Source: Bradyrhizobium sp. CCBAU 53351
GTDB lineage: Bacteria; Pseudomonadota; Alphaproteobacteria; Rhizobiales; Xanthobacteraceae
Direction: 5' to 3'
NCBI RefSeq assembly: GCF_015291745.1
Contig: NZ_CP030060.1
Span: 744,001-808,000, forward strand
Length of the DNA: 64,000 nt
Part shown: in pieces, positions 19,696 through 30,448 of the stretch
Numbering within the stretch: the stretch's first letter is position 1
How the letters are laid out: each line of letters starts with the position of its first letter
Translations under genes and position numbers: made by a program
The notes under the pieces: model-generated
Databases searched by the model: none
What the model was told of the DNA's origin: nothing
The model's input: only the letters and a program-made list of their open reading frames with translations

Positions 19696-21729
19696 TCAAG
19701 TCGCATGCGCCTGATCGCGCAGATCTCCCAGATTGTTGGCGGCGGGACGCAAGCAGATGCGGCGCTTTTCCCACAACTGCCGAAGTTCAAGGATGATTGC
19801 GTCGCGCCGCTCGCCCTTTACGTGAGCGAGAAGCTCGCCGAGGGCGGCGTCCCCTTTGATTCCATGCAGCAACTCGAATAGATCGGGCGAGATGCGCACA
19901 GCGCCGCCATCGGAGAAGGTGGTATAAGTCTCGCAGACGATCTCCCGACACTCTGCGGTGACGTGATCCGGGGTACGGCGAAGTGAAGTGTAGGCCGGTA
20001 AGGAAACGCGGAGCGCAGCCCAGTCCTCCGGCGTGGCGACGCGCTTCGTGATGAGAAGCGATCCGATCACGAGGGCGTCAAGATCTGTCGTAAGGAACGT
20101 GACCATTGCGTCGGTAACCGACTGCACGATCGGTTCGACATTGTTGTTGAAAGATGTATTGAGGAGGACAGGGACGCCCGTCCGCTTGTGGAATTGATTA
20201 ATCAGCTCCCAGTACCGCGGGTTCGATCTACGTGACACCGTCTGCAGCCGTGCTGTACCATCGACGTGCGTAACCGCACCAAGCACACTTCGCTTGCAAT
20301 CACGAACTTGAACGACAAAGTTCATGAACGGAAAAGCTCCCGCGGTCTTAGGAAGATCGAAAAACTCAGCGGCATGTTCCTCCAATACGGAAGGTGCAAA
20401 CGGCCGGTAGCCCTCGCGTTTTTTAACGATGGCGTTTATGCGGTCCTTATTCTTTGCTGGTCTGGGGTCAGCAACAATGCTGCGGTTACCGAGGGCGCGC
20501 GGTCCAAATTCGGAGCGGCCTTGGACCCAGCCAACAACCGAACCGTTGGCTATCCATTCAGCTACCACGCTCGCCACGTTCGCGCTTCTTTGCACGTCGA
20601 TATGCCCGCGCCATGCAGCAACCTCTCGCTCTACAGCATGGTCATCCCCAAGTGCCGGGCCCCAATAGACATGCTGAAGCCGCTCACGGGGTGCGGGACG
20701 TCCTTGTTCTTCGGAAACCATGAGAGCAGCGCCGAGTGCGCATCCAGCATCGTGCGCCGCGGGCTGCACGAAGATATCATCAAATAGTCCTGTATAGAGC
20801 AACTTACCGGTCATGGTGCAGTTGTGGGCGACACCACCAGCCAAGCATAGCCGCTTCATGCCGGTCACCTCACGGTAATGCCTGAGAACATGAAAAACAA
20901 TACGTTCCAAGGCCTCCTGCAAGGCTGCACTAACATCTTTATGCTCTTGGGTGAACGGCATTCCCTTGCCGCGAACGTGTATGTCGTGCTCTAACGCCGG
21001 AGCGATGTCGTTCAAATGTATCTTGTAGCCACCGTTCTCCTTTAATTCGTAGAATTGCTGAAATAGTTCTCGGAAACGCGAGGAGTCCCCGTACGGAGCA
21101 AGGCCCATAACCTTGTACTCGTCGAACAAGCCATAACCGAGGCACTTGATTGCCTCTAAGTAAAACAATCCGAGGGAACCGTCCTCTGGGAAGGTATGTA
21201 GTTGAGTAAGACGACTTCCCGATCCAATGGCCACCATCCCGGAGAGGAAATCACCGCCGCCGTCGATTGCCAAGACTAGACCTTCGTCATAGCCGGACAC
21301 AGCAAAAGCACTTGTTGCATGCGCATGATGGTGACTGACGAATGACAAGCGCGATGGCTCGATCTCTGTATCAAACTCCTGCGATAGCATAAGCTGTAGA
21401 AGGGTTCTGGCGTCGAGAGGGATGCCACTCTGCGTCTCCGAACCAAACAAAAGCCGAAGCATCGCGTTGCAATAGGACTCGGTTGCATAGAATGCGATGC
21501 GATCGATGTCCTTTAATTGCGCTCCCGCAGCAGCCAGGCAGTAGCGGATGGCCTGGGCGGGAAATTTGTTGGAATGCTTAATTCGGTTTAGGCGTTCTTC
21601 TTCAACCGCGGCTAACACACGCCCGTCACGCACCATGACAGCTGCGCCATCATGCAAGAATGTGTGCGAGAGTGCAGGTCGATATTCATGGACCTTATCC
21701 AATCCGCCGCTCAATCCAAGACACAGCAT
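19696..21729 (-). CDS. nolO: NolO, Nod-factor O-carbamoyltransferase
   Basis: 677 residues, the length of NolO rather than NodU (about 570). Transfers carbamoyl from carbamoyl phosphate to the non-reducing end sugar. TobZ/NodU-type carbamoyltransferase: N-terminal Kae1-like domain with HDGAAV, SHHHAHATSAF and DGGGDF (metal and nucleotide binding), then the YrdC-unlike C-terminal domain with SEFGPRALGNRS and LLNTSFN. ATG 21729 is preceded by GGAGG 5 nt upstream. Lies 140 bp downstream of nodJ, likely in the nod operon. In B. diazoefficiens this locus is split as nolMNO; here it is one frame. Confidence 0.93.
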   Translation of the reverse strand: MLCLGLSGGLDKVHEYRPALSHTFLHDGAAVMVRDGRVLAAVEEERLNRIKHSNKFPAQAIRYCLAAAGAQLKDIDRIAFYATESYCNAMLRLLFGSETQSGIPLDARTLLQLMLSQEFDTEIEPSRLSFVSHHHAHATSAFAVSGYDEGLVLAIDGGGDFLSGMVAIGSGSRLTQLHTFPEDGSLGLFYLEAIKCLGYGLFDEYKVMGLAPYGDSSRFRELFQQFYELKENGGYKIHLNDIAPALEHDIHVRGKGMPFTQEHKDVSAALQEALERIVFHVLRHYREVTGMKRLCLAGGVAHNCTMTGKLLYTGLFDDIFVQPAAHDAGCALGAALMVSEEQGRPAPRERLQHVYWGPALGDDHAVEREVAAWRGHIDVQRSANVASVVAEWIANGSVVGWVQGRSEFGPRALGNRSIVADPRPAKNKDRINAIVKKREGYRPFAPSVLEEHAAEFFDLPKTAGAFPFMNFVVQVRDCKRSVLGAVTHVDGTARLQTVSRRSNPRYWELINQFHKRTGVPVLLNTSFNNNVEPIVQSVTDAMVTFLTTDLDALVIGSLLITKRVATPEDWAALRVSLPAYTSLRRTPDHVTAECREIVCETYTTFSDGGAVRISPDLFELLHGIKGDAALGELLAHVKGERRDAIILELRQLWEKRRICLRPAANNLGDLRDQAHAT

Positions 21730-21868
21730 TCTATCCTCCAGCAAGTGTGGTAGTAATCATGATCTTTAGGGCGGCCGGGTAATGAAACGTCCGCGACGTT
21801 GAACGCGAATAGGCCGGCAAGCGCAGGCCGAGAAACAGGGTGTGCGTTCATTAAGCGGCTGGGCATCG

Positions 21869-22657
21869 TCAGTGTGATAAGCGTCGCCGAAATAGCTTTG
21901 CCGACAGTAAGAAGAGCAGTACTGCGTAAGCGAAAAGGACACCAACATGCGCGCCGATGCTATCGAGTGGTAGCCCGAGCATTGCAGGCCGTATTAGCGC
22001 AATCGAATGTTCCAAAGGTAACGCGGCTGCAGCCAACTGGAGAGCGGGCGGAAGGTGCGCAACGGGAAAGACTGCCCCGGATAGGAACACCATAGGGGTC
22101 GAGATGAGAGTCTGGTAGAACACAAAATAGTCGTAGCTTGGGGCAATCGCGACAACGACGAGCGCCGCGCTCGCGAACGCAAGGCCGGTGAGGGCGAGAG
22201 CGGGGAAACAATAGAACGTGGATAATAAGGTGCCATAGCCAAGCCCCGTAGCAACAAGCGCGATTCCGGTGCCCGCCAAAGTGGCCTTGCTTGCTGCCCA
22301 AACCAATTCACCGAGGAGGATATCACCCAGCGTGAGCGGAGTGCACATCATTGCGTCCCAGGTTCGTTGGCTGCGCATGCGAGCGAACGTTCCGTACAGA
22401 GTTTCGAAGCTTGCCGCGGTCATAGCGCTGGTTGCCACCATTCCGCCGACCAAGAAATCGACATATGAGTGACCGTCTACATTGCCGACAATCAGGCCGA
22501 GCCCAAAGCCGAGACCCAAGAGGTTGGTCAACGGGTCGGCCAAGTTGCCAAGCAGCGAAGCAGCGGCGGCCTTCCTCCATGCCAGATAGTTGCGGCGCCA
22601 CACGCTGATCCAACTGAGTGCGTCCGATGGCAAGGCTGCTTTGGATATCGTCTTCAT
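21869..22657 (-). CDS. nodJ: NodJ, ABC-2 membrane subunit of the Nod-factor exporter
   Basis: 262 residues with six hydrophobic segments; the N-terminal cytoplasmic lead [16 protein letters not shown] and the loop [23 protein letters not shown] are typical. Works with NodI to export lipochitooligosaccharides across the inner membrane. Starts four bases inside nodI (ATGA overlap), which points to coupled translation. Confidence 0.95.
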   Translation of the reverse strand: MKTISKAALPSDALSWISVWRRNYLAWRKAAAASLLGNLADPLTNLLGLGFGLGLIVGNVDGHSYVDFLVGGMVATSAMTAASFETLYGTFARMRSQRTWDAMMCTPLTLGDILLGELVWAASKATLAGTGIALVATGLGYGTLLSTFYCFPALALTGLAFASAALVVVAIAPSYDYFVFYQTLISTPMVFLSGAVFPVAHLPPALQLAAAALPLEHSIALIRPAMLGLPLDSIGAHVGVLFAYAVLLFLLSAKLFRRRLSH

Positions 22658-23568
22658 GCGTCTATCCTGTGTCCCGTCAACCGCAGGAAGACGTCTTCCA
22701 GGTTAGGCGGCCGCTCCAGAAGGCGCAGACCGGTGCATCCACGAAGCCGAAGCCGCACCGCCGCCTGATCCGGCGCGTAGCAAAACAGCGTCTCTCCCCT
22801 CACCTCGATGCGCGAAGCGTGAGGCTCTATTATCGCACGGAGCTCGAGTGGGTTTCCGCCGTAGACCTCGAGGACATCACAGCCAATCTGAGAGTCGATC
22901 AGAGCATTGGGCGCACCCTCGGCGATCTTACGTCCATTCTCTAGCACGCAGAGGCGATCGCAAAGTCGTTCAGCCTCTTCCATGAAGTGGGTCGTCAGCA
23001 GGATAGTCTTTCCTCGAGCGAGCAGAAGACGCAGGCGTTCCCAAATCAAGTGGCGGGCGTGGGGATCGAGGCTGGTCGTGGGTTCATCCATGATGAGCAG
23101 TTGTGGATCGTTGATCAGGGCACGGGCCAGCACGAGACGTCGCTTCATGCCGCCGGACAGATCCGCGACCCGTGACTCTGCTCTACCCTCAAGTCGCGCA
23201 AATTCGAGCAGCGAAGGCACAGCCTCCTCACTTTCGCGCGTATTCAGTCCAAAGTACCGTCCAAATATGAGGAGATTTTCGCGCACAGTGAACGCATCCT
23301 CGAGATTATCAACTTGTGGGACGACGCCGATGCCCGCGCGCGCCAAACGGGCGCGTGCCGGCACCTGCTCACCCAAAACAGTGATCCGGCCGGCATCGGG
23401 CGATATGAGGCCGAGGATCATCCGAACGATCGTGCTTTTACCCGCCCCATTTGGACCGAGTAGCCCGAAACACTCTCCCTTAGCGACGCTAAAGGTCAGA
23501 CCCCGTACGACGCCTCGATCATGATAAGTCTTTTGGACGTCAGTCAGTTGAATCGCTGGATTGGACAT
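22654..23568 (-). CDS. nodI: NodI, ATPase of the Nod-factor exporter
   Basis: 304 residues. Walker [11 protein letters not shown]-loop [10 protein letters not shown], signature LSGGMKRRL, Walker [13 protein letters not shown] and H-loop [15 protein letters not shown], all intact; the usual DEPTTGLD reads DEPTTSLD. Energises NodJ. Follows nodU by 8 bp and overlaps nodJ by 4 bp. Confidence 0.96.
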   Translation of the reverse strand: MSNPAIQLTDVQKTYHDRGVVRGLTFSVAKGECFGLLGPNGAGKSTIVRMILGLISPDAGRITVLGEQVPARARLARAGIGVVPQVDNLEDAFTVRENLLIFGRYFGLNTRESEEAVPSLLEFARLEGRAESRVADLSGGMKRRLVLARALINDPQLLIMDEPTTSLDPHARHLIWERLRLLLARGKTILLTTHFMEEAERLCDRLCVLENGRKIAEGAPNALIDSQIGCDVLEVYGGNPLELRAIIEPHASRIEVRGETLFCYAPDQAAVRLRLRGCTGLRLLERPPNLEDVFLRLTGHRIDA

Positions 23569-23576
23569 AGGCTGTC

Positions 23577-25289
23577 TTAGTCAGTGACCAGAGCGGAATT
23601 GGATAATGTCAGACCAGCTTCGACGGATCGTTGCCAGAGAAAGCCGTCGCACCAAACATGGTCGACGCGACCCCAGTCACAAGCGCTAGCAACATCAGGA
23701 AAAAACCCCCGGCCAGGATGGTTGGCGCTCGTGTTGCAGAGCAGCGGAATTCCTGTAAGTTTCTCATACTCGACCAGAAGAGCAGCGATCTTTTGCGGAG
23801 ACGTTCGGGAGATTGTTTGCAATCGGGCAGAACCATCCAGGTGCACGATAGCGGGAACTTTTGTCCGCCATTCGCGACGGGTTTGATGGTCGAAGAGCAT
23901 GTAAGGATCTGGGCTGCCGGGATCGAAAATTTCAGCAGCCCGGTCCTCGAGGCAAATAGGAGCGACGGGACGAAATCGTTCCCGTAGCTTGATATCGTTC
24001 AGAAGGTCTTTCATCTCCTTGGAGGTTGCAGCCGCAATAATACTGCGGCCGCCGAGTGCTCTGGGTCCGAGCTCCGCGAGGCCGGTGAGGAACACTACGG
24101 GCTTGCCTGTAGCGATGAGAGCCGCAAGCTCTACGATGGTACAGGGCAAAGCCTCCCATTGGCCTGATGGGTTGCTTCCGGTCAAGGCCGGTCCGCTGTG
24201 AACTGACCACTCCAAAGGAGTCAAAGCGTTTGGCTCGGCCATGGCGGCGCAAGCCGCGCCAATTGCTGAGCCGCTATCATTTGGAAACGGGGGTACCCAA
24301 ACTGAATCAAACAATCCCGTCGCGCGCAGAGCACTATTCCACTTTATATTAAGTCCACACCCTCCAGCGATGCACAGGTGCCGTAAGCCCGGAAGACCTG
24401 AGTGCCGTAGCAGAGCAAGTCCTATTTCTTGCTCCAGCAGCCGCTCCAGAAAAACGTGAAAAGATGCGAGTACATCTTCGGAAGGCGTACCGGTGAGCCG
24501 ACGACCGCATGCCTCGAAAAACCAGTCAGTGGCGGCAAGTAAGGCTTCAGGATCGTTTATGCTGGCACGGTAAGCGCGAGCACGCTCGGAAGGACCGGCT
24601 AGACACGCTTCATACATCTCTTGAAAGACTGCCAGAATGCCCTCATCGAGAGCGCCTAGCCCGATATACGCCATAAGCTTACCTGCGACACCAAGATCCC
24701 AGCCTGCCCTGCTGGCTTGACGATAGGGCCCGAAGTGCTGCCCAGCGATAGCATAGGCATGGCCGATGAAAGGGAAAAGAGTGTCGAGGAAGCGGGCTCC
24801 GGTCGGATCTACATGATACAGGCGCGGAAAGATGCAGCCGTCCCACACTAAGCACAATGCAGGGGCTCGGGCTTTGGCGAAAGCACTGGTACAGTAAGCG
24901 CCGGCCACGTGGCCGGCTACGTGAGCATAGCTATGATAACGTAAAGGCACCCGATCGAGGACGAGGCCCGACCCGGCATAGGGCGTGAGGAGCGTGTTTT
25001 CGTGGGACTCGATATATGGCGCTCCCTTAATGGTGAGCGGCACCCCTTCACTTAGGACATCAAATTGCGAGTGCGTCAGCCCGTCCCAGCCGTCGATGAC
25101 AAATCGGTCAACATCCGTGGGCCTTAAGCCGTGTTCGGCCAGCGCGAGAGTGACTGCGCAGAGGTCGGTGATGGCTTGATAGCGTGGATTATTGGCTCTC
25201 TTTTCTTGCTCTATGCAGAAGAGCAAGCGCCCATCTTCCACAACGGCAACCGCTCCGTCATGTGTCAGCTTGATTCCACAGATTCGCAT
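23577..25289 (-). CDS. nodU: NodU, Nod-factor 6-O-carbamoyltransferase
   Basis: 570 residues, full family length. Adds carbamoyl at O-6 of the non-reducing end sugar. Motifs: [41 protein letters not shown] and [18 protein letters not shown] 25289 chosen for GGAG 5 nt upstream (GTG 25295 also open). A paralogue of nolO two genes downstream, so the strain has two carbamoyltransferases of different site preference. Confidence 0.95.
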   Translation of the reverse strand: MRICGIKLTHDGAVAVVEDGRLLFCIEQEKRANNPRYQAITDLCAVTLALAEHGLRPTDVDRFVIDGWDGLTHSQFDVLSEGVPLTIKGAPYIESHENTLLTPYAGSGLVLDRVPLRYHSYAHVAGHVAGAYCTSAFAKARAPALCLVWDGCIFPRLYHVDPTGARFLDTLFPFIGHAYAIAGQHFGPYRQASRAGWDLGVAGKLMAYIGLGALDEGILAVFQEMYEACLAGPSERARAYRASINDPEALLAATDWFFEACGRRLTGTPSEDVLASFHVFLERLLEQEIGLALLRHSGLPGLRHLCIAGGCGLNIKWNSALRATGLFDSVWVPPFPNDSGSAIGAACAAMAEPNALTPLEWSVHSGPALTGSNPSGQWEALPCTIVELAALIATGKPVVFLTGLAELGPRALGGRSIIAAATSKEMKDLLNDIKLRERFRPVAPICLEDRAAEIFDPGSPDPYMLFDHQTRREWRTKVPAIVHLDGSARLQTISRTSPQKIAALLVEYEKLTGIPLLCNTSANHPGRGFFPDVASACDWGRVDHVWCDGFLWQRSVEAGLTLSNSALVTD

Positions 25290-25319
25290 AGTCACTCCGT
25301 GTTCGCCGCAGCGAATGCA

Positions 25320-25928
25320 CTAGTCTGGCAAGTTCGACTTAGTGCGAAAAGACGCAATCAAACAATCTTCGTCGATGCTCGCGCCACGGCATTGTACGCG
25401 CTCAGTCTCGACCAGATGTTCATTCAAAACATCAAGCATTGTTTCGGCACCCGCAGGATGCCCCCAACGCTGACAAGAGGCGTCACGCGCTGATCCGAAA
25501 ACGAGCCGTCCGCTGGGCGCCAGCATTCGCGTGAGCTTCTCGATGGCGTCACCCATCTGGCCGGTATCTTCAAGATAATAAAGCACTTCCGCCACCACGA
25601 TCAGGTCGAATGGATTAGTTGCGTTGAGGTCCCGCACGTCAGAGATGTGCCAGGCGATATGAGGCCATTGAGCTTGCTCCCTTGCTCGAGTGATCGCACG
25701 CGGCAGAACGTCGATTGCTACGAGTTGCTGGCAGTGGGGCGCCAGCTTTGCCGTGAAGACGCCCGCTGCGCAACCCACCTCAAGCGCGTTACCGACCGCG
25801 CCTTCCGCGAGGCACAGACGGAGCAAGTGCGCGTGGCGCTCTTGCTCGAATGGGTTCGCGTTGAGCCGCCACGGGTCGTCCGCCTCCATCTCCCGCTCGA
25901 GCAAGCGCAGTACCTTATCGAATGTCAT
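25320..25928 (-). CDS. nodS: NodS, Nod-factor N-methyltransferase
   Basis: 202 residues. S-adenosylmethionine-binding motif ALEVGCAAGVFTAKLAP, then LVAIDVLPRAI and FDLIVVAEVLYYLED. Methylates the free amine left by NodB at the non-reducing end, before acylation by NodA. GGAAGG precedes the ATG at 25928. Placed between nodC and nodU as in Bradyrhizobium. Confidence 0.95.
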   Translation of the reverse strand: MTFDKVLRLLEREMEADDPWRLNANPFEQERHAHLLRLCLAEGAVGNALEVGCAAGVFTAKLAPHCQQLVAIDVLPRAITRAREQAQWPHIAWHISDVRDLNATNPFDLIVVAEVLYYLEDTGQMGDAIEKLTRMLAPSGRLVFGSARDASCQRWGHPAGAETMLDVLNEHLVETERVQCRGASIDEDCLIASFRTKSNLPD

Positions 25929-26008
25929 TCACCCTTCCTTACTTTAGTGCGCTTGTTTTCGCCGCGTTTGAGCGCGGTCCTAGATCACAGGCCGAGCGTT
26001 GGAGCGCC

Positions 26009-27319
26009 TTAACGGGTGGTCCCCTCCCCGGTGACCGCCAGCGCTGCCGGCTGTCGCCGAGCGGCATCATGGTGACAGGCGTCACGTTCGTGGATCGTTT
26101 CCGGAGCCCCGCAGAGTGATGCCGGAGGCGTCGTACGGGAGAGCCAGTTACTGTTATCCAATGTACACAATGCATAGGCTTTCAAGGGAAGCACTAGGAA
26201 CAGATTGATTGGCGTGTGCAACGCGAAGCCAAGAAATCGCACCTCACGAGCACGAATCGCCGCTGTGGTGCACCGCATCAGCGTTAGCGATGAAATAGCA
26301 ACGATCGTCAACCATGGTATGGTGTGCGTGGTCGCAAGCTGAGCGAGCCCGGTCATTATGGACAGAGCCAAAAGAAGAGGGCCAAGGTTCTGTCCGATAA
26401 CATCTAATGTGAGATAGCCATTAAGATGAGGCAGCAGCCGCAGTGCTAGCAGCGTGTCGCGGAACGTACTGCGTGCCCAGCGTAGTTGTTGACGCAAATA
26501 AGGTCCGAGCCTGTCGGGAACGACGGTTGCGGCTATCGCATCTGGAACGTATTCAGTTCGAAACCCTGCCTGCAGCATAAGTATTGTGAGGTGACGATCC
26601 TCGCCGAAATCACTGGGCTTCCCGCGGAAATATTGCGTTTCATACTTGTCGAGCAGCGATGTAAGAGCCGAACGGCGATACATGGCGCAGGGTCCGCAGC
26701 AGCACATAACAGCACCGAAGCTGGCTTGTGCAGCGCGTTCTTCGTTACAAGCAAGCCAGTACTCCATGTCGATGAGCCGCGTGAGCCAAGTGCGATCCCG
26801 ATTGGTCGCGACCAGATGGCCCATAGCGGCACCAACTTCCGGCTCGTGCATGCTAGCTGCTAGTTTTGTGACGACATCGACTGCGAGCGTCGTATCAGAG
26901 TCGACGTTGAGAACCAGGTCTCCAGATGACTGCCGGATGGCACAAATCTGCGCCTTCCTCTTGCCTACGTTCTTTCGCAGAATGATAAAGCGAAATCGTG
27001 TATCTTGCGCGTAAGCGTCGTGGACAGCTTTGACAGCAGCGAGGTTTTGAGAGCCATCGTCAACGACATAGACGCGCAGTCGTCCAGTAAAATCCTGGGC
27101 GGCAATCGAGCCTAAGCACGCCGACAGGGTGTCTGGCGTTTCATTGTAGCAAGGAACGATAACGTCGACACTGGGCATCGTTTCGTGATCGACGTCCGTG
27201 AGTGGCGGCGATGAGGCCCGGCTCTTTATTGCATAGATCATTTGAGCGCTCTTATAAAACGCTGAAAGGATTGTGTATGATCCAATCGCGGCAGTGCTGG
27301 CGGTCACAAGCAGGCTCAT
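26009..27319 (-). CDS. nodC: NodC, chitin oligosaccharide synthase
   Basis: 436 residues, membrane-bound family 2 glycosyltransferase that polymerises UDP-N-acetylglucosamine into the Nod-factor backbone. An N-terminal membrane segment, then VDVIVPCYNE, VYVVDDGS, the VDSDTT metal-binding motif, GEDRHLT and the QQLRWARS (QxxRW) product-binding motif, then two or three C-terminal membrane segments. ATG 27319 lies 8 nt after the nodB stop; a TTG at 27358 inside nodB is less likely. The polar tail after NWLSR is unlike many NodC tails. Confidence 0.95.
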   Translation of the reverse strand: MSLLVTASTAAIGSYTILSAFYKSAQMIYAIKSRASSPPLTDVDHETMPSVDVIVPCYNETPDTLSACLGSIAAQDFTGRLRVYVVDDGSQNLAAVKAVHDAYAQDTRFRFIILRKNVGKRKAQICAIRQSSGDLVLNVDSDTTLAVDVVTKLAASMHEPEVGAAMGHLVATNRDRTWLTRLIDMEYWLACNEERAAQASFGAVMCCCGPCAMYRRSALTSLLDKYETQYFRGKPSDFGEDRHLTILMLQAGFRTEYVPDAIAATVVPDRLGPYLRQQLRWARSTFRDTLLALRLLPHLNGYLTLDVIGQNLGPLLLALSIMTGLAQLATTHTIPWLTIVAISSLTLMRCTTAAIRAREVRFLGFALHTPINLFLVLPLKAYALCTLDNSNWLSRTTPPASLCGAPETIHERDACHHDAARRQPAALAVTGEGTTR

Positions 27320-27326
27320 TCTGGTC

Positions 27327-27986
27327 TCAGTGAAAGTGAGGAATGGGACGAATTGCAAAGCCGCGACTGTGCAATGCGGGAATTAGCTGGCTGACGGCGC
27401 ATACTGTCTGATCGCGCAGCCTTTGATCATGACCCCAATTGCGTTCATCGGGAGGGCAGCCATCGTGCAAAAGAACAATGGCTCCAGGTTGGATGGAGCT
27501 CAGTACCGCGCTGACGATCGCATCCGCACCAGGCCGAGACCAGTCGCGAGGGTCTACAGACCAGTGAAGTGCGCCGAGCCCAGCGCTCGCGGCGCAGGAG
27601 AGCACATGTTCGGTCCAGAGCCCATATGGCGCACGCACATGTCGGAGCCGAGCCTCCGGGCAAGCCGACTTAATGGCACAGTTCGCGTGTGCAATCTCCG
27701 ACGCGACTTTCGTTGGCTCGCATTTCGAGAGATCGGGATGGTTCATGGTGTGGTTTGCGAGTTCGTGTCCGTCGGAAACTATCCTGCGCGTAATGTGCGG
27801 ATGTTCTGCTGCATATCTGCCGATGACGCAGAACGTCGCCGGCACGTTATGTTGGGAGAGGATGTCTAAGATGTGCGGGGTATAAAAAGAGTGCGGCCCG
27901 TCGTCGAACGTCAAGTGGACGCTTGGTGAGTCAGCATACTGCCTGCCATCGCCAACGCTTGTTAAGTGCATAGAGAGGCCTGTCAC
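27327..27986 (-). CDS. nodB: NodB, chitooligosaccharide deacetylase
   Basis: 219 residues. Removes the acetyl group from the non-reducing end of the NodC product. Carbohydrate esterase family 4 motifs: HLTFDDGP (catalytic and metal Asp), [14 protein letters not shown] (His-x3-His metal site), RAPYG and IVLLHDG. The start is GTG 27986, overlapping the nodA stop as GTGA, so it is coupled to nodA. ATG 27971 is a possible internal start. Confidence 0.95.
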   Translation of the reverse strand: MTGLSMHLTSVGDGRQYADSPSVHLTFDDGPHSFYTPHILDILSQHNVPATFCVIGRYAAEHPHITRRIVSDGHELANHTMNHPDLSKCEPTKVASEIAHANCAIKSACPEARLRHVRAPYGLWTEHVLSCAASAGLGALHWSVDPRDWSRPGADAIVSAVLSSIQPGAIVLLHDGCPPDERNWGHDQRLRDQTVCAVSQLIPALHSRGFAIRPIPHFH

Positions 27987-28576
27987 AGTTCGGGCCCGTT
28001 TCGCTCAATTGTCGTTCCGGGCGGCCATTCGCTCAACGGCTTTCCGACAGGCAAAACGACGAGAAGAGCGTCGTCTGTTCGCGTGGGCGGCAAAGCAGGA
28101 TAGACCTCCGCCAGCGTAGAACGGACGCGTATACCCGGAATGATCGAGGCCAGCCCTGGGCGATCGAGCAACCTCGTGATGTGCGTTTTGAGCGCATGAC
28201 GGACTGTGCCAAATCCGAAAGGAACGCCCATCAGGTGTAGTGTAGGATACATTGCGCGTACAGAGTGTGGCACTCCCAGACCCTCTAGGTCGGGGCGTAC
28301 CGCGTACAATCCGAGTTCGGCCACCAACACGTCGGCATCGCCGACCTTGATGAACCGTCGCAGCGCGCCAAGATGAGCCGCAACGCCCCTGCTGTCGTAG
28401 CCGACACATCGGAGCTCGGGCCTCGCACCCGCCCAGCTCCGATAGCCCTCAAAGGGACGTGCATTGAACGTTCCGGTCGGTCCGTAAGCCGCTCGTAAGA
28501 ATGCCGAGAGCTGGATATGATCCGATAGCTCCAACTCATTCTCCCAGCACGTCCGCCACTGTATTGGGGGGCGCAT
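27983..28576 (-). CDS. nodA: NodA, Nod-factor N-acyltransferase
   Basis: 197 residues, the family length. Attaches the fatty acid to the free amine of the chitin oligomer. Typical segments: [37 protein letters not shown] and [11 protein letters not shown] 28576 is chosen because AGGAG lies 8 nt upstream; the open frame continues to 28720 and holds another ATG at 28603 without a good site. The nod box is about 670 bp upstream, leaving a long leader that may hold a small gene. Confidence 0.95.
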   Translation of the reverse strand: MRPPIQWRTCWENELELSDHIQLSAFLRAAYGPTGTFNARPFEGYRSWAGARPELRCVGYDSRGVAAHLGALRRFIKVGDADVLVAELGLYAVRPDLEGLGVPHSVRAMYPTLHLMGVPFGFGTVRHALKTHITRLLDRPGLASIIPGIRVRSTLAEVYPALPPTRTDDALLVVLPVGKPLSEWPPGTTIERNGPEL

Positions 28577-28801
28577 CGACCCATCTCCTACGTTTGGCTT
28601 CATTGCCGTGTATGCATGAGGTGAGGCGCTACAGCAGGGTGCGCACGGAATCGAGCGCACGGGGCTGCTGCAGGCGCTCTCCTGCGGTTCGGCGAAGAAC
28701 GACTTGGGAATGCGGCGCAATGCGTAGCAGGCCGCGGGAGCCCTACAGGAATCCTGCTAGAAAGAAGGTGGGTGCGGTCAGGTTGTACAATATACGATGG
28801 T

Positions 28802-28836
28802 ATATCGGCGTCCTTTCGCGGACATATCGGCGTCCT
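28802..28836. repeat. 13-bp direct repeat in the nodA leader
   Basis: ATATCGGCGTCCT occurs twice, at 28802-28814 and 28824-28836, spaced 22 bp start to start (two helical turns). No known operator matches. Confidence 0.6.
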
Positions 28837-28876
28837 GCGAGTTGCGAGACAAAGCACCTCTGATGTATTACTCGCC

Positions 28877-29107
28877 TTAAAGATGTTTGATGGGGTGATC
28901 GAGGTGGTTTGAATGTGTGAACTGGTACGGGCTACTAATGTAAGACATGGCGCGCTCGAACTGGGATAGCGCCTGTTGCTGTTTGCAAGGGGCACGCATG
29001 GTGGTGTCGATTGGATGGGGCGCGCTGTCCGATTGATCGTTGTAAAGAGCCCATTGCCGCTTGATAACTGGGTCGCGAGACCAAGGGGTCTGCAGGGCTG
29101 AGACCAT
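28877..29107 (-). CDS. possible NodY/NodK-like small protein
   Basis: 76 residues between the nod box and nodA, the place where Bradyrhizobium strains carry nodY or nodK. It reads WALYNDQSDSAPHPIDTTMR and FERAMSYISSPYQF, which is more protein-like than the overlapping frames. Only a weak GAAG precedes the ATG. I cannot confirm similarity to NodY or NodK from memory, so this rests mainly on position. A longer overlapping frame (28600-29196) is judged a shadow. Confidence 0.35.
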   Translation of the reverse strand: MVSALQTPWSRDPVIKRQWALYNDQSDSAPHPIDTTMRAPCKQQQALSQFERAMSYISSPYQFTHSNHLDHPIKHL

Positions 29108-29249
29108 ATGTGAGCTTCAAGAAATGCCTGGGGCGGTGTCGCTATGATTCGCGGTTCACTATGTTCAATGCGCAGCGCCACGATCGTGGTCTCCAAAATC
29201 TAACGTGTTGCGTCGGACACGTCACTTTTATTCCATCGTGGCGCGCGCG

Positions 29250-29293
29250 GGTAAAATCGATTGTTTAGATGAGTTACATCTACACTGCGGATG
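29250..29293 (-). promoter_or_regulatory. nod box driving the nodA operon
   Basis: On the minus strand it contains ATCTAAACAATCGATTTTAC and, upstream, an ATCC..GTAGATG half, agreeing with the nod box consensus (ATCCACA..GTGGATG..ATCCAAACAATCRATTTTACC). It ends 9 bp before the nodD1 start codon, the usual divergent layout. NodD bound here would activate nodA and could repress nodD1. Confidence 0.9.
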
Positions 29294-29301
29294 AATGAAC
29301 A

Positions 29302-30243
29302 ATGCGGTTTCGTGGCCTAGATCTAAATCTGCTCGTCGCTCTTGATGCCCTGATAGCAGAGCGTAACTTGACGGCAGCAGCACGCAGCATCAACTTGAGC
29401 CAGCCCGCAATGAGTGCGGCGGTCGCCCGCCTGCGTGCGTATTTCAAGGACGAGTTGTTCACGATGAGCGGCCGTGAACTTGTCCTGACCCCACGCGCAG
29501 AGGCTCTCGCCTCACCTACTCGCGAAGCGTTACTGCACATTCAGCTTTCCATCACGTCTCGCGAGCCCTTTAGGCCGGACGAATCAAATCGCCGTTTTCG
29601 CCTTTGCATGTCCGATTTCGCGGCTATCGTGCTTATTCGCAAGGTGATTGAGCGCGTCGCGCGAGAGGCGCCCGGCATCAAATTCGAGCTGATGCCACTG
29701 GCCGATCCATTCGACCACCCCCTTCAGCGGGGTGCGGTCGACTTTATCATTCTTCCCGACGTGTACACGACGGATGAGCATCCGAAGGCCACGCTATTTG
29801 ATGAGACGCTGGTTTGCGTGGGCTGCCGTTCCAACAAGCGATTGGCGCGACCGCTGACGTTCTCAAGCTACATGTCCATGGGGCACGTTGCTGTCCGGTT
29901 CGGCCGTTCTCGCGTCCCGTCAATCGACGAATGGTTCATGCAGGAGCATCGAGTTAAGCGGCGCGTGGAGGTCGTGGTTCAGGGCTTCAGCATGATGCCC
30001 CACATGCTCGTCGGGACGAACCGGGTAGCGACCATGCCGGCAACGTTGGTGCGGCATTTCGCAAAATCGCTACCCTTGCGCGTTGCAAAGCTTCCCCTGC
30101 CGTTGCCTGGCTTTACGGAGACGCTGCAATGGCCTGCACTGCACAACAATGAGCCTGCAAGCAAGTGGATGCGCCAGGTCTTGCTTGAGGAAGCCGCTCG
30201 CCTCGGTTCGTCACAGGAGGAACCAAGCCTGGCTCCTGAGTAG
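29302..30243 (+). CDS. nodD1: NodD1, LysR-type flavonoid-responsive activator
   Basis: 313 residues, full length. N-terminal winged helix-turn-helix ([34 protein letters not shown]), then the substrate-binding domain ([34 protein letters not shown]). Binds nod boxes and activates them with plant flavonoids. Divergent from nodA and adjacent to the nod box. nodD copy number elsewhere is unknown; the symbol follows the Bradyrhizobium order nolA-nodD1-nodABC. Confidence 0.93.
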   Translation: MRFRGLDLNLLVALDALIAERNLTAAARSINLSQPAMSAAVARLRAYFKDELFTMSGRELVLTPRAEALASPTREALLHIQLSITSREPFRPDESNRRFRLCMSDFAAIVLIRKVIERVAREAPGIKFELMPLADPFDHPLQRGAVDFIILPDVYTTDEHPKATLFDETLVCVGCRSNKRLARPLTFSSYMSMGHVAVRFGRSRVPSIDEWFMQEHRVKRRVEVVVQGFSMMPHMLVGTNRVATMPATLVRHFAKSLPLRVAKLPLPLPGFTETLQWPALHNNEPASKWMRQVLLEEAARLGSSQEEPSLAPE

Positions 30244-30448
30244 CGCGTCCCCCAATTGGGGCCGTTCAGACGCGGCGGAGCATGTCGCGCTAAGCCTTCA
30301 ATTACTGGCCTCCACGTGACACGGGTTGGCCGCAGCAAATGACCCGCATGCCCTTGTTGGTCGTCGGAAACGGTGTCGCGCAGCGGCGTCCAGACAGGCG
30401 ACGGCCCCACTCTGATTGCCGCCGAGCGCGCCGTTCGAGCAGAGGTAC

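Noticed and set aside
28600..29196. 198-codon minus-strand frame overlapping the nodA start
   Set aside because: Runs across the nodA ribosome site and start; Ser/Pro/Arg-rich sequence typical of an out-of-frame reading.
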